DNA of 64,000 bases from Streptococcus salivarius (GTDB taxonomy: Bacteria; Bacillota; Bacilli; Lactobacillales; Streptococcaceae). Below the pieces are notes generated by a model, which saw only the letters and a list, made by a program, of their open reading frames with translations, was not told the DNA's origin and did no database searches. The position numbers were made by a program, and so were the translations under genes. The stretch covers positions 1,907,501 through 1,971,500 of the forward strand of contig NZ_CP015283.1 in the NCBI RefSeq assembly GCF_002094975.1, written 5' to 3'. Positions within the stretch are counted from its first letter, which is position 1, and every line of letters begins with the position of its first letter. Positions 18,459 through 29,804 of the stretch are shown piece after piece.

Positions 18459-18683
18459 ATGGCAAAGATTACATTGTTTTCTAAAAACAACTGCATGCAG
18501 TGCAAAATGACTAAAAAATTCTTGGAAAAGGAAGGTGCTGATTTCGAAGAAATCAACATTGATGAACAGCCAGAAAAAATCGATTACGTTAAAAGCCTCG
18601 GTTTCACTGCTGCTCCAGTTATTGAAGCCGGCGATATCATCTTTTCAGGTTTTCAACCGGCTAAACTTAAAGAAATCCTTTAA
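18459..18683 (+). CDS. nrdH: glutaredoxin-like protein NrdH
   Basis: A 74-residue thioredoxin-fold reductant of class Ib ribonucleotide reductase. The redox motif CMQC is at residues 12-15, and the C-terminal part has the NrdH-type FTAAPVIEAGD and FSGFQPAKL. The ATG at 18459 is chosen because it follows AAAGGAG at good spacing and starts MAKITLFSK like other NrdH; the frame is open upstream but only from a GTG inside a leader hairpin. It is followed by nrdE after a 90-bp gap. Confidence 0.93.
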   Translation: MAKITLFSKNNCMQCKMTKKFLEKEGADFEEINIDEQPEKIDYVKSLGFTAAPVIEAGDIIFSGFQPAKLKEIL

Positions 18684-18716
18684 TTATCAAGTTTTTATAT
18701 AGAAAGGAACTTGTTT

Positions 18717-18759
18717 GCTTAGTTTAATGTTTCAACCTTAATATACTATTAAACTGAGC
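18717..18759 (+). promoter_or_regulatory. intercistronic hairpin between nrdH and nrdE
   Basis: GCTTAGTTTAAT (18717-18728) pairs with ATTAAACTGAGC (18748-18759) with one G-U wobble and a 19-base loop. It has no T-run, so it is not a simple terminator. It ends 14 bp before the nrdE ATG, where no Shine-Dalgarno is visible. Confidence 0.5.
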
Positions 18760-18773
18760 CTGGTATCTGTATT

Positions 18774-20933
18774 ATGTCTTTAAAAAATCTTGGCGATGTC
18801 TCATACTTCCGCCTCAATAACGAAATTAACCGTCCTGTTAACGGTCAAATTCCTTTGCATAAGGACAAAGAAGCGCTTCGTGCCTTCTTCCTTGAAAACG
18901 TTAAGCCAAATTCAATGGCATTCAACAGCATCACAGATAAAATTAATTATTTGATTGAGAACGATTATATTGAGTCTGAATTCATCGGTAAATACGAACC
19001 TGCTTTCATCGAAAAATTGTCTGCAGAAATTCATTCTCAAAAATTCCGCTTCCAATCTTTCATGGCAGCCTACAAGTTCTACCAACAATATGCCCTCAAA
19101 ACAAACGATGGCGAGTCTTACCTCGAAAGTATTGAAGATCGTGTTCTATTCAACGCCCTTTACTTTGCTGATGGTGATGAAAACCTAGCTAGTGACCTTG
19201 CCAACGAAATGATTCACCAACGTTACCAACCTGCTACTCCTTCATTTTTAAATGCTGGACGTAGTCGTCGTGGTGAACTCGTGTCATGTTTCCTTATTCA
19301 AGTAACAGATGACATGAATTCTATCGGACGTTCTATCAACTCTGCCCTCCAGTTATCACGTATTGGTGGTGGGGTAGGTATTAGCCTGTCTAACCTTCGT
19401 GAAGCTGGTGCTCCTATCAAAGGATATGCTGGGGCAGCCTCTGGTGTCGTGCCTGTTATGAAGCTTTTTGAAGATAGCTTCTCTTACTCAAATCAACTTG
19501 GTCAACGTCAAGGTGCTGGTGTTGTTTATTTGGATGTTTTCCACCCAGACATCCTTGCCTTCCTTTCTACTAAGAAAGAGAATGCTGATGAGAAGGTGCG
19601 TGTTAAGACACTGTCACTTGGTGTTACAGTTCCAGATAAATTCTACGAGTTGGCACGTAATAATGAAGATATGTACCTCTTCAGCCCTTACTCAGTCGAA
19701 AAAGAGTACGGTAAACCATATAACTACATTGATATTACAGCTATGTACGATGAGTTGGTTGCCAATCCAAATATCACAAAAACCAAGATTAATGCCCGTG
19801 AGCTAGAAACTGAAATTTCTAAACTCCAACAAGAATCAGGTTATCCATATATCGTCAATGTTGATACAGCCAATCGACACAATCCAATCGATGGTAAGAT
19901 TATCATGTCCAACCTCTGTTCTGAAATTCTTCAAGTTCAAACACCAAGTGAACTTAACGATGCACAAGAGTTTGTTAAACTCGGTACAGACATTTCATGT
20001 AACCTTGGATCAACTAATATCCTTAACATGATGACTTCACCTGACTTTGGTCGTTCGATTAGAGCAATGACACGTGCGCTTACCTTTGTTACAGATAGCT
20101 CAAGTATTGATGCTGTACCATCTATCAAAAATGGTAACCAACAAGCTCATACCTTTGGTTTGGGAGCTATGGGGCTTCACTCTTACCTCGCTAAACACCA
20201 TATCGAGTATGGTAGCCCTGAATCTGTTGAATTCACTAATATCTACTTCATGCTAATGAACTACTGGACTTTAGTTGAATCTAACAACATTGCCCGTGAA
20301 CGTCAAGAAACCTTTGTCGGTTTTGAAAAATCAAAATATGCTGATGGTTCTTACTTTGACAAATACGTTACAGGCCAATACGTTCCTAAATCTGACCGTA
20401 TCAAAGAACTTTTCGATGGCCACTTCATCCCACAAGCCAAAGATTGGGAAGAACTCCGTGAACTCGTTAAGAAAGATGGACTCTACCATCAAAACCGTTT
20501 AGCTGTTGCGCCAAATGGCTCAATCTCTTACATTAACGACTGTTCGGCTTCTATCCATCCAATCACACAACGTATTGAAGAACGTCAAGAAAAGAAAATC
20601 GGAAAAATCTATTATCCAGCCAACGGTCTTTCAACAGACACAATTCCTTTCTATACCTCAGCCTACGACATGGACATGCGTAAAGTTATCGACGTTTATG
20701 CCGCTGCGACTGAACACGTTGATCAAGGTTTGTCATTAACCCTGTTCTTGCGTAGTGAGTTACCAAAAGAAATTTACGAATGGAAAACAGAAAATAAACA
20801 AACGACTCGTGACCTTTCTATCCTTCGTAACTACGCCTTTAACAAGGGAATTAAATCAATCTACTACATCCGTACTTATACAGATGACGGTGAAGAGGTT
20901 GGTTCTAACCAATGTGAAAGCTGTGTCATCTAA
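18774..20933 (+). CDS. nrdE: class Ib ribonucleotide reductase, large subunit
   Basis: A 719-residue catalytic alpha subunit reducing ribonucleoside diphosphates to deoxy forms. Family signatures: RYQPATPSFLNAGRSRRGELVSCFL with one active-site Cys, SRIGGGVGISLSNLREAGAPIKG, NLCSEI and the C-terminal NQCESCVI, whose CxxC is re-reduced by NrdH. It lacks the N-terminal ATP cone of class Ia enzymes. The start MSLKNLGDVSYFRLNNEINRP agrees with the streptococcal family, although no ribosome binding site precedes it. It ends at a terminator before nrdF. Confidence 0.96.
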   Translation: MSLKNLGDVSYFRLNNEINRPVNGQIPLHKDKEALRAFFLENVKPNSMAFNSITDKINYLIENDYIESEFIGKYEPAFIEKLSAEIHSQKFRFQSFMAAYKFYQQYALKTNDGESYLESIEDRVLFNALYFADGDENLASDLANEMIHQRYQPATPSFLNAGRSRRGELVSCFLIQVTDDMNSIGRSINSALQLSRIGGGVGISLSNLREAGAPIKGYAGAASGVVPVMKLFEDSFSYSNQLGQRQGAGVVYLDVFHPDILAFLSTKKENADEKVRVKTLSLGVTVPDKFYELARNNEDMYLFSPYSVEKEYGKPYNYIDITAMYDELVANPNITKTKINARELETEISKLQQESGYPYIVNVDTANRHNPIDGKIIMSNLCSEILQVQTPSELNDAQEFVKLGTDISCNLGSTNILNMMTSPDFGRSIRAMTRALTFVTDSSSIDAVPSIKNGNQQAHTFGLGAMGLHSYLAKHHIEYGSPESVEFTNIYFMLMNYWTLVESNNIARERQETFVGFEKSKYADGSYFDKYVTGQYVPKSDRIKELFDGHFIPQAKDWEELRELVKKDGLYHQNRLAVAPNGSISYINDCSASIHPITQRIEERQEKKIGKIYYPANGLSTDTIPFYTSAYDMDMRKVIDVYAAATEHVDQGLSLTLFLRSELPKEIYEWKTENKQTTRDLSILRNYAFNKGIKSIYYIRTYTDDGEEVGSNQCESCVI

Positions 20934-20984
20934 GATGGTGATTTAACGATAACAACCTCACTACCCTTATTTACAAAATGCATT

Positions 20985-21010
20985 AAAAGGTCGGTTCGCC
21001 GACTTTTTTA
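20985..21010 (+). terminator. Rho-independent terminator after nrdE
   Basis: AAGGTCGG-TTCG-CCGACTTTTTT: a stable stem with a UUCG tetraloop and six T, about 55 bp after the nrdE stop. It implies that nrdF is at least partly expressed from its own promoter. Confidence 0.85.
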
Positions 21011-21090
21011 ATAGATCAACTCAAAAAACTATATCATGATTTTGAATTATGATAAAATAGTAACGATATCAATAAAGAAAGAGGTTTCTA

Positions 21091-22050
21091 ATGGAAACTT
21101 ACTACAAAGCCATTAACTGGAATGAAATCGAAGATGCGATTGATAAATCTACTTGGGAAAAATTGACGGAACAATTTTGGCTAGATACACGTATCCCACT
21201 TTCAAATGACCTTGATGACTGGCGTAAACTTTCAGCTGAAGAAAAGGATTTGGTTGGAAAAGTTTTCGGTGGTTTAACCTTGCTAGATACCATGCAATCT
21301 CAAACTGGTGTTGAAGCCATTCGTGCAGACGTCCGTACACCTCATGAAGAAGCTGTATTGAACAACATTCAGTTCATGGAATCTGTTCACGCGAAATCTT
21401 ACTCTTCAATCTTCTCAACTTTGAATACTAAATCTGAAATTGAAGAAATTTTCGAGTGGACTAACAGTAACGAATACCTCCAAACCAAGGCGAAAATCAT
21501 TAACGATATCTATGAAAATGGAACGCCTCTTCAGAAAAAGGTTGCTTCAACATATCTTGAAACATTCCTTTTCTATTCAGGGTTCTTCACTCCACTCTAT
21601 TATCTTGGTAATAACAAGCTGGCTAATGTCGCTGAAATCATTAAGCTCATTATCCGTGACGAATCTGTTCACGGAACTTATATTGGCTATAAATTCCAAC
21701 TAGGGTTCAACGAATTACCTGAAGAAGAGCAAGAAAGTTTCCGTGAATGGATGTATGATCTCCTCTACCAATTGTATGAAAATGAAGAGCTCTACACTAA
21801 ATCTCTTTATGATGGTGTTGGATGGACTGAGGAAGTCATGACTTTCCTACGTTATAACGCCAACAAGGCTCTCATGAACCTGGGACAAGATCCACTCTTC
21901 CCAGATAGTGCGAACGATGTTAACCCAATCGTTATGAATGGTATTTCTACAGGAACATCTAACCACGACTTCTTCTCTCAAGTTGGTAATGGTTACCTTC
22001 TAGGTACTGTTGAAGCCATGCAAGATGATGATTATAACTACGGACTATAA
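21091..22050 (+). CDS. nrdF: class Ib ribonucleotide reductase, small subunit
   Basis: A 319-residue radical-generating beta subunit. Metal ligands and the radical Tyr are visible: Asp66 (LLDTMQS), Glu97 and His100 (MESVHAKSYS), Tyr104, then a Glu and His in RDESVHGTY. Class Ib enzymes carry a dimanganese or diiron tyrosyl radical; Mn activation needs NrdI, which is not in this window. A strong ribosome binding site (AAAGAGG) precedes the ATG. Separated from nrdE by a terminator, with a weak extended -10 (TGATAAAAT) upstream. Confidence 0.96.
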   Translation: METYYKAINWNEIEDAIDKSTWEKLTEQFWLDTRIPLSNDLDDWRKLSAEEKDLVGKVFGGLTLLDTMQSQTGVEAIRADVRTPHEEAVLNNIQFMESVHAKSYSSIFSTLNTKSEIEEIFEWTNSNEYLQTKAKIINDIYENGTPLQKKVASTYLETFLFYSGFFTPLYYLGNNKLANVAEIIKLIIRDESVHGTYIGYKFQLGFNELPEEEQESFREWMYDLLYQLYENEELYTKSLYDGVGWTEEVMTFLRYNANKALMNLGQDPLFPDSANDVNPIVMNGISTGTSNHDFFSQVGNGYLLGTVEAMQDDDYNYGL

Positions 22051-22052
22051 GA

Positions 22053-22077
22053 AAAAACTAGCTGAGCTAGTTTTTTT
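22053..22077 (+). terminator. Rho-independent terminator of nrdF
   Basis: AAACTAGC-TGA-GCTAGTTTTTTT immediately after the nrdF stop codon; a compact stem with a seven-T run. Confidence 0.85.
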
Positions 22078-22141
22078 ATTGTGTTCAATACTATATTCGA
22101 AAAACAAATAGAAAAAGAGTTCAAATTGAACTCTTTTTATT

Positions 22142-24940
22142 TTATTTTGCTTTTACTTCAAAACCTTCTGCGACACCTTCTGCAAAGTTTTCTTCAACAA
22201 TGCTAGCACAATGATCACAGATAGTCGCATTGTAGCTACGTTCTTTGGTAGTTGGATCGATACGACGGCAACGATCACAGACATCTCCTTCAGCACGTTC
22301 TACTGTGAATGCTACACCTTCAAAGCTTACAGCAGACTCAGGAGCATCTCCTTCAGCAATAGTCAATGCTGAAACGATCAAAAGTTGAGCAAGGTTAGTA
22401 TTCAAACCTTCAAGAAGTTCTTTGACTTCAGCATTAGGATAGATTGTCAAATGAGCTTCAAGCGATTTACCGATAACTTTTTCGTTACGCGCTTCTTCCA
22501 AAGCTTTTTGAGCTTGGCCACGGAAATCCATGAAGGCATTCCAATTTTCAAGAAGTGCATCTTGACCAGCGAAATCTTCTGCTTCTGGCAACTCTGACAA
22601 TTGAACATAGTCTTCTGTTTCAAATTCAAGATATGACCAAATTTCTTCTGCAGTGTGAGGAAGAATTGGAGTCAATAGTTTTGTAATCTTGACAAGAATA
22701 TCGTAGAAGACTGTTTGCATTTGACGACGTTCAAGTGATTCTGCACTCTCAATATAAACCACATCTTTGGCAAAATCAAGATAGAAAGCAGACAACTCAA
22801 CGTTAATAAAGTTAACCAAGGTTTTGTAGATAGTTAAGAATTCAAAGTTTGCATAGGCATCACGAATAGTCTTAACTAATTGGTTAAATCGAATAGTCAT
22901 GTACTGATCTACAGAACGCAAGTCTTCAAAGGCTACTGCATCAGTTGTTGGATTGAAGTCAGATGTATTAGCAATCAAGAAACGAAGTGTGTTACGAATC
23001 TTACGATAAGATTCTGATACTTGGCTAAGGATATCCATTGAGATACGAACGTCATTAGTTGTATCAACACTTGTTACCCAAAGACGAAGAATTTCAGCAC
23101 CAAATTGTTTCTCAACATCACTAGGAGCAATAGTATTACCAAGGGATTTAGACATCTTTTCACCCTTACCATCAAGCGCAAAACCTTGAGACAAGAGTTG
23201 TTTATATGGTGCAACACCATTATTAGCAACAGATGTGATAAGTGATGAGTTAAACCATCCACGATATTGGTCTGAACCTTCAAGATAGAGGTCAGCTGGA
23301 TAAGTTAACTCAGGACGGTTAACTACAACACCATTCCATGATGAACCTGAGTCAAACCATACGTCCATAATGTCAGTTTCTTTAGTAAACTCTCCGTTTG
23401 GTGAACCTGGATGTGTAAAGCCTTCTGGAAGAAGATCTTTGGCATCACGTTCCCACCAGATAACTGAACCGTGCTCTTCGAAAAGTTTAGCCACATGTTC
23501 GATTGTTTCTTCAGTCATGATTGGTGTTTTATCTTCAGCATAGAAGATTGGGAGTGGCACACCCCAAGCACGTTGGCGAGAGATTACCCAGTCACCACGG
23601 TCACGAATCATGTTGTAAAGACGAACTTTACCCCACTCAGAATGGAATTTAACTTTTTCAATCTCATCCAAAATCTCTTGACGGAATTTAGAAACAGAGG
23701 CAAACCATTGTGGTACGGCACGCCAGATGATTGGTTTCTTCGTACGCCAGTCAAATGGGTATGAGTGTGAGATTTCTTCTTTAGCAAGGAGCAAATCACC
23801 GAGTTTTTCCATAACAATTGGAGCCACTTTATCGTAGAACTGACCTTCAAAATCAGGACCAGCATTTTCCATCATGATACCACGCTCATTAACAGTTACG
23901 GCAACTTCAAGGCCATTAGCAATACCTACGTTATAGTCATCCTCACCAAAACCAGGAGCCGTATGGACGATACCTGTACCTGAATCTGTAGTAACGTGGT
24001 CACCAAGGATAACAAGCTCATCAACTTCTGTATCCCATGGGTGTTCAGTGACGATTTGATTCAATTCTTCACCACGGTATGACTGAAGTACTTCCACATC
24101 AGTCCAACCAAATTTCTCAGAAAGACTATTAAGTAATTCAGAAGCAACGACAAATTTGCGGTTTTCTCCGGCAGGTTTTACGAGAACGTATTCAATATCA
24201 GCACCAACAGTCAAACCACGTGAAGCTGTTACTGTAAATGGTGTTGTTGTCCAAACTACGATATATGTATCTGTGTCTAGTACTCCTTTACCATCCTTTA
24301 CCTTATTGGCATAGTAAAGTGAGGTTGAAACTAAATCATGGTACTCGATTTCTGCTTCAGCAAGTGCTGACTCTGATGACCATGACCAATAAACTGGTTT
24401 TGCACCTTGATAGATGTAACCTTTTTTAGCCATCTCACCAAAGACACGGATTTGTGCAGCCTCATAGTCTGGTGTCAAAGTAACATATGGGTTATCCCAA
24501 TCAGCCGAAACACCAAGACGTTTGAAATCTTCACGTTGTTTGTCAACTTGTGAAAGTGCATAATCACGACACATCTTAAGGTATTCAGCACGATCAAGTT
24601 CTTTACGTTTCACACCTTGTTTTGCCAACACTTGCTCAATTGGAAGACCATGCGTATCCCAACCAGGAACGTAAGGAGCATAGAAACCAGACATTGATTT
24701 TGAACGAACAATGATATCCTTAGAAATTTTATTCATCGCATGTCCAACGTGAATATTACCATTGGCATACGGAGGACCATCATGAAGAGTGAAGTGAGGT
24801 TTACCTTGGTTCAACTCTTGACGACGTTGATACATCTTAGCATCTTCCCACTCTTTTTGCCAGATTGGTTCTTTGTTAGGAAGTCCAGCTCGCATTGGAA
24901 AAGCTGTCTTACCTAGATTTAAGGTTTCTTTGAGTTTCAT
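22142..24940 (-). CDS. ileS: isoleucyl-tRNA synthetase
   Basis: A 932-residue class I synthetase charging tRNA-Ile, with an editing domain. The HIGH motif appears as HVGH in [16 protein letters not shown] (about residue 66), the KMSKS loop as [10 protein letters not shown] (about 595), and a C-terminal zinc-binding part has CDRC and CDHC. Length is usual for bacterial IleS of this type. It is preceded by a T-box leader that senses uncharged tRNA, so expression rises on isoleucine starvation. Confidence 0.98.
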   Translation of the reverse strand: MKLKETLNLGKTAFPMRAGLPNKEPIWQKEWEDAKMYQRRQELNQGKPHFTLHDGPPYANGNIHVGHAMNKISKDIIVRSKSMSGFYAPYVPGWDTHGLPIEQVLAKQGVKRKELDRAEYLKMCRDYALSQVDKQREDFKRLGVSADWDNPYVTLTPDYEAAQIRVFGEMAKKGYIYQGAKPVYWSWSSESALAEAEIEYHDLVSTSLYYANKVKDGKGVLDTDTYIVVWTTTPFTVTASRGLTVGADIEYVLVKPAGENRKFVVASELLNSLSEKFGWTDVEVLQSYRGEELNQIVTEHPWDTEVDELVILGDHVTTDSGTGIVHTAPGFGEDDYNVGIANGLEVAVTVNERGIMMENAGPDFEGQFYDKVAPIVMEKLGDLLLAKEEISHSYPFDWRTKKPIIWRAVPQWFASVSKFRQEILDEIEKVKFHSEWGKVRLYNMIRDRGDWVISRQRAWGVPLPIFYAEDKTPIMTEETIEHVAKLFEEHGSVIWWERDAKDLLPEGFTHPGSPNGEFTKETDIMDVWFDSGSSWNGVVVNRPELTYPADLYLEGSDQYRGWFNSSLITSVANNGVAPYKQLLSQGFALDGKGEKMSKSLGNTIAPSDVEKQFGAEILRLWVTSVDTTNDVRISMDILSQVSESYRKIRNTLRFLIANTSDFNPTTDAVAFEDLRSVDQYMTIRFNQLVKTIRDAYANFEFLTIYKTLVNFINVELSAFYLDFAKDVVYIESAESLERRQMQTVFYDILVKITKLLTPILPHTAEEIWSYLEFETEDYVQLSELPEAEDFAGQDALLENWNAFMDFRGQAQKALEEARNEKVIGKSLEAHLTIYPNAEVKELLEGLNTNLAQLLIVSALTIAEGDAPESAVSFEGVAFTVERAEGDVCDRCRRIDPTTKERSYNATICDHCASIVEENFAEGVAEGFEVKAK

Positions 24941-24961
24941 TATATCTCCTCTTTAATTTAA

Positions 24962-25180
24962 TTTACTAAATAAAAAGAGCCTTCATCAAAAAGGACGAAA
25001 GCTCGTGGTACCACCTTAATTCAGAGCAAAAAACTTTTGCTCCCTCATATGTCCGTAAGGAGGACCATCCTTCTAACTTACTTAATTCAGTTAGAATGCT
25101 TGAAAATGATAACTATCCAAATAGGGAATGTGGGACTCACACCATCTCCCACTCGCTGTTAATATACTTGGTAAGTTGTA
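24962..25180 (-). promoter_or_regulatory. T-box riboswitch leader of ileS
   Basis: On the minus strand the leader shows the main T-box parts. There is a Stem I region with an AG-rich bulge segment (GGAGATGGTGTGAG, about 25135-25155) and a candidate isoleucine specifier ATC at 25108-25110. The conserved antiterminator T-box AAGGTGGTACCACG is at about 25005-25018. A terminator follows, formed by GAGCTTTCGTC and GATGAAGGCTC with a T-run. Uncharged tRNA-Ile would pair with the specifier and with the GGTGG bulge to stop termination. Confidence 0.9.
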
Positions 25181-25186
25181 TTTTTC

Positions 25187-26062
25187 TTATTCGCTAATAT
25201 TCAATTTAAACGTTTGTGTTTCGTTAAGATTAATTTCACCTGTTGACTCAGGTTGTAAATCAAAATCTTCATCTACTGGTGCTGAAGTTGGGAAATCTGC
25301 TACTTCACTCTCGAAAGTATCTGGAATACCAAAATCAACTGGAGTTGAAACAACTTCGTTTGTTTCATCAACTTCTGGACTAGAGAAATCTTCAACTTGC
25401 TTATTACTTTCAGCAACGCGACGTTGAAGTTCAGCCATTTCATCAGGAGTGAATTGACGAGTTGCATCAAATGAAGCTGCGTCATTTGAATCTGGTACAT
25501 GTTCATCCAAAACTTTTTCAACAACTTCTTTAAAGGCAGCATCTGAATTTTGAAGATAAATAGCTGTTGGTTGCAACAATTCACCCCATTCTGGAGCACT
25601 TGCCAAGCTAAGCTGACCTTCAACTGCAGCCAATAGGCGTTGGTGGAAGACACGACTTTGACGTTTAAGTTCTTCCGTTTCGATGGCAACACGTTTGGCT
25701 TCATCTGTTGCATCACGAAGAATTTCAGATGCTTTAGATTTAGCTTCTTCAACCAAATGAGTAGCATTGAAGTTAGCCTTATTAATCAAGTTAGCTGATT
25801 CATCAGCCGCTGAAGCTTTAACTTTTTCAGCTGTTTCTTGAGCCAAAATAACTGATTGACTCAATGATTCTTTCATTTCATCAAAATAAGCCAATTTTTC
25901 TTCAAGCTCTTTTACACGAGCAGCAAGTTCACGATTGTCACGAACCAAATCTTCATAATCATCTACAATAATATCAAGAAATTCATCAACTTCTTGCTCA
26001 TTATATCCACGAAATTTAGTTGTAAACTGTTTATCTTTAATATCAAGTGCTGTAATAGCCAT
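25187..26062 (-). CDS. divIVA: cell division/polarity protein DivIVA
   Basis: A 291-residue cytoplasmic coiled-coil protein. The N-terminal DivIVA signature ITALDIKDKQFTTKFRGYNE is followed by EVDEFLDIIVDDYEDL, a membrane-curvature-binding segment in the family. Residues 30-170 are heptad-rich coiled coil; the C-terminal third is acidic and low complexity. In streptococci DivIVA sits at septa and poles and affects septum completion and cell shape. It closes the ftsZ-linked ylm cluster just before the ileS leader, the usual order in streptococci. Confidence 0.95.
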   Translation of the reverse strand: MAITALDIKDKQFTTKFRGYNEQEVDEFLDIIVDDYEDLVRDNRELAARVKELEEKLAYFDEMKESLSQSVILAQETAEKVKASAADESANLINKANFNATHLVEEAKSKASEILRDATDEAKRVAIETEELKRQSRVFHQRLLAAVEGQLSLASAPEWGELLQPTAIYLQNSDAAFKEVVEKVLDEHVPDSNDAASFDATRQFTPDEMAELQRRVAESNKQVEDFSSPEVDETNEVVSTPVDFGIPDTFESEVADFPTSAPVDEDFDLQPESTGEINLNETQTFKLNISE

Positions 26063-26114
26063 TACAGGCCTCCTTTATTTTTCATTACCATATCTGATGG
26101 TTTAAATTAAATAA

Positions 26115-26918
26115 CTACTTTTTTCTCCGTCTTAACAGACTTTCAATAACGATTTTAGCTTTCCTGGACTTTGAAAATCCGTCTTGTTGAGCTAGTCGAA
26201 ATCGACCATAACCTCTAACCGAAATCATATCACCAATCATAACCGTCTGATTAGCCTTCTCAATTTGTCTATAATTTAATTTAACTTTTCCAGAAGCAAT
26301 AAGTTTTAAGGCGTTAGAACGGGATAGGTTTAATACCGTCGCCAACACATTATCAAGACGCATACTGGAAAGTAAAACAAAAAATTGTGAATAGTTTTCT
26401 TGATTTGAAATCCAATCGTCTTTGCTTACTTCTTTTAGAGTAACCGAAACATTACCAATCTTAGTAATAGTCATTATCGCATAACTTGCTAAATGAGAAG
26501 CAATGGAAAATTGAACACGTCCTTCTTCATCAAGAATAATATCTCCAAATACTTGACGGTCAAGACCAAGTTGATTAATCAGTGCTCCCAAAACTTTTGG
26601 GTGTGTCAATTTATTGAACTGTCTCGCATAAGAGATTTCTAGTCGTTTAATTTCAAAGTCATCGTCATCAAGCTCGTAATATTCGGGAGCAAGAATGACT
26701 CTTCCATACTCTTCAGATTCAAGAGTAGAACTCACAAAAAATTTTAAATTGTAGTAATGAGCTAACTCTTCAACAATCTGAATTTCACGAGGATTCAAGA
26801 AATCAGTTAAGTAAGGACTGTACCTATCATCAACTAATTGACAAAATCCCCTAACCTTCTCTAGAAAAGGACGTTCATCTAACGAGTAATGCTGTTCAAT
26901 ATTTTTAATATCTGACAT
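26115..26918 (-). CDS. ylmH: YlmH-like S4-domain RNA-binding protein
   Basis: A 267-residue protein with a C-terminal S4 RNA-binding domain: LDNVLATVLNLSRSNALKLIASGKVKLN at about residues 190-217, then a GDMISVRGYGRF turn. The N-terminal domain resembles YlmH of the division cluster. Bacterial relatives act on stalled ribosomal complexes and division; the role here is by homology. Its start overlaps the yggT stop by one base. Confidence 0.9.
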   Translation of the reverse strand: MSDIKNIEQHYSLDERPFLEKVRGFCQLVDDRYSPYLTDFLNPREIQIVEELAHYYNLKFFVSSTLESEEYGRVILAPEYYELDDDDFEIKRLEISYARQFNKLTHPKVLGALINQLGLDRQVFGDIILDEEGRVQFSIASHLASYAIMTITKIGNVSVTLKEVSKDDWISNQENYSQFFVLLSSMRLDNVLATVLNLSRSNALKLIASGKVKLNYRQIEKANQTVMIGDMISVRGYGRFRLAQQDGFSKSRKAKIVIESLLRRRKK

Positions 26919-27175
26919 CAGAGTAGAATAAATCTAAGAATTCTAAGTGAAAAGTTTAGTAGAAGTACAATTACCAATATTGAAAAATCAATACCAGCAA
27001 AAGCTAAATTCAGGCGACGAAATGGTGCGAGAATCGGTTGAACAATTTGTCTAATGATTCTTCCAAGGCTAGTATCATAGGCCCCTGGGAACCATGATAA
27101 GAACGCATAGACTACAAGAAGAATCTCTATCACGTTAACAACACGTGCCCAAATAACATAAAGTAATACAGACAT
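26918..27175 (-). CDS. YggT/YlmG family membrane protein
   Basis: An 85-residue protein with two hydrophobic segments (about 3-25 and 64-84) flanking the conserved FLSWFPGAYDTSLGRIIRQIVQPILAPFR region, here spanning about residues 26-54. That Pro/Arg-rich turn marks the YGGT family (Bacillus YlmG). Function is not established; members lie in division clusters and influence nucleoid or septum placement in some organisms. Placed between sepF and ylmH with nearly no spacing. Confidence 0.9.
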   Translation of the reverse strand: MSVLLYVIWARVVNVIEILLVVYAFLSWFPGAYDTSLGRIIRQIVQPILAPFRRLNLAFAGIDFSILVIVLLLNFSLRILRFILL

Positions 27176-27178
27176 TGC

Positions 27179-27763
27179 TTAACGTCTCTTCATGTCGAAG
27201 TCAAAATTAGCTTCTTGGTTGCCATGCGCCAACCCAATCTCTTCGATGTCAACAACGACATTAATTGGCGTAAGCAAATACATTGAAGAACCAACTTTTT
27301 GCAAGTTGCCTGTAAGCACCTTGCTAGCACCATCAATAAAATCAAGACAACGACGAGCTTGCGCTTCCAACATATATTGAAAATCGATTAAAACACATTC
27401 GTTTTCAATCAATAGTTCTACAATTTCCTGAGCATCTTCATACTTTTTAGGATATTTAATTGCAATTGTTGCTTTAGTTGTATTCATTTGTTGTGGTCCC
27501 TGATTTGCTTGTGAACGACTCAGAGGTAAACTACGAAGGACTTGAGTTTCCTGTAAGTCTGAATGAACATGTTGGCGACGAGGAGGGACTGTAGCCTGAT
27601 AACGCTCAGGTTGACGTTGCTGACGAGGAGGTGGTGTCTGCACAGGTTTCTGTGCTTTTACTGGACGTTCTTTAGCCTCTTCTTTAGCAGCATCTTCATA
27701 ATCTGTTACTTCGTCGGTATCAAAATATGAAACAATTTTATCAATTGCGTCTTTTAATGCCAT
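27179..27763 (-). CDS. sepF: cell division protein SepF
   Basis: A 194-residue FtsZ-bundling protein that anchors the ring to the membrane. The amphipathic N-terminal helix ([17 protein letters not shown]) binds membrane; a Pro/Gln-rich linker follows; the C-terminal SepF domain (about 105-180) has [24 protein letters not shown] chose the ATG at 27763 over one 33 bp upstream because it gives the conserved N-terminus, has GGAG at 9 bp, and lies 4 bp after the yggS stop. Confidence 0.93.
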   Translation of the reverse strand: MALKDAIDKIVSYFDTDEVTDYEDAAKEEAKERPVKAQKPVQTPPPRQQRQPERYQATVPPRRQHVHSDLQETQVLRSLPLSRSQANQGPQQMNTTKATIAIKYPKKYEDAQEIVELLIENECVLIDFQYMLEAQARRCLDFIDGASKVLTGNLQKVGSSMYLLTPINVVVDIEEIGLAHGNQEANFDFDMKRR

Positions 27764-27767
27764 AAGG

Positions 27768-28451
27768 TTATTCTCCGTTCTCTTTAAAGAATGCACTGCC
27801 TATTCTGACAAAGGTTGATCCATTTTGAATAGCCATGTCATAGTCTCGACTCATCCCCATGCTTAACTGATCACAAGGAACATTCTTTAGTTTTTTCTCT
27901 TGAATTGATTTTCTAAGTTCATTTGTCTCAGCAAAAATCTTATCAAGTTCTTGAGCATCTGCATCAATTGGAGCCATAGTCATGAGTCCAACTATACAAA
28001 TCTTATCAAGATTTTCAATTTGTTTTAGAACAGTATCAAGTTCTTCTGGAGAAAAACCATGTTTTGACTCTTCACCTGAAACGTTTACTTGTAGGAAGCA
28101 ATTAATGGTGTGGTCGGCACGCTTTTGAATTTCCTCTGCCAATTTAACAGAATCCAAAGCATGAAAATAATCAACTAAATTAATAACATCCTTTACTTTA
28201 CGACGTTGCAGGGTACCAATGAGGTGCCAAGTCAAATCATAATTTTTTAAAGCTTGATACTTATCTAAGAATTTATCAACGCGATTTTCAGCAATGTGCT
28301 TGATTCCCGTTTTAACCAATTCTTCAGCGACATCACTTGAAACATATTTGGTTACGGCAATAATATTGACTTCATCGCTAGAGCGATTAGCCTTTTCACA
28401 AGCTTTTTTTACCGCCTGATAAACATTATTTTTATTCTCTTCTATAGTCAT
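27768..28451 (-). CDS. yggS: YggS family PLP-binding protein
   Basis: A 227-residue PLP-binding protein of the alanine racemase N-domain fold (PLPBP/YlmE). The PLP lysine is Lys35 in [11 protein letters not shown]; the C-terminal [26 protein letters not shown] is diagnostic. It has no known catalytic reaction and acts in vitamin B6 homeostasis. It starts 3 bp after the ftsZ stop with no ribosome binding site of its own, so translation is probably coupled. Confidence 0.93.
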   Translation of the reverse strand: MTIEENKNNVYQAVKKACEKANRSSDEVNIIAVTKYVSSDVAEELVKTGIKHIAENRVDKFLDKYQALKNYDLTWHLIGTLQRRKVKDVINLVDYFHALDSVKLAEEIQKRADHTINCFLQVNVSGEESKHGFSPEELDTVLKQIENLDKICIVGLMTMAPIDADAQELDKIFAETNELRKSIQEKKLKNVPCDQLSMGMSRDYDMAIQNGSTFVRIGSAFFKENGE

Positions 28452-28453
28452 TA

Positions 28454-29791
<1,338 letters not shown>

Positions 29792-29804
29792 TTACTAGAT
29801 TCAA

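Noticed and set aside
27764..27796. Upstream start of sepF giving 11 extra residues
   Set aside because: It lies inside yggS, lacks a ribosome binding site and spoils the conserved membrane-binding N-terminus.
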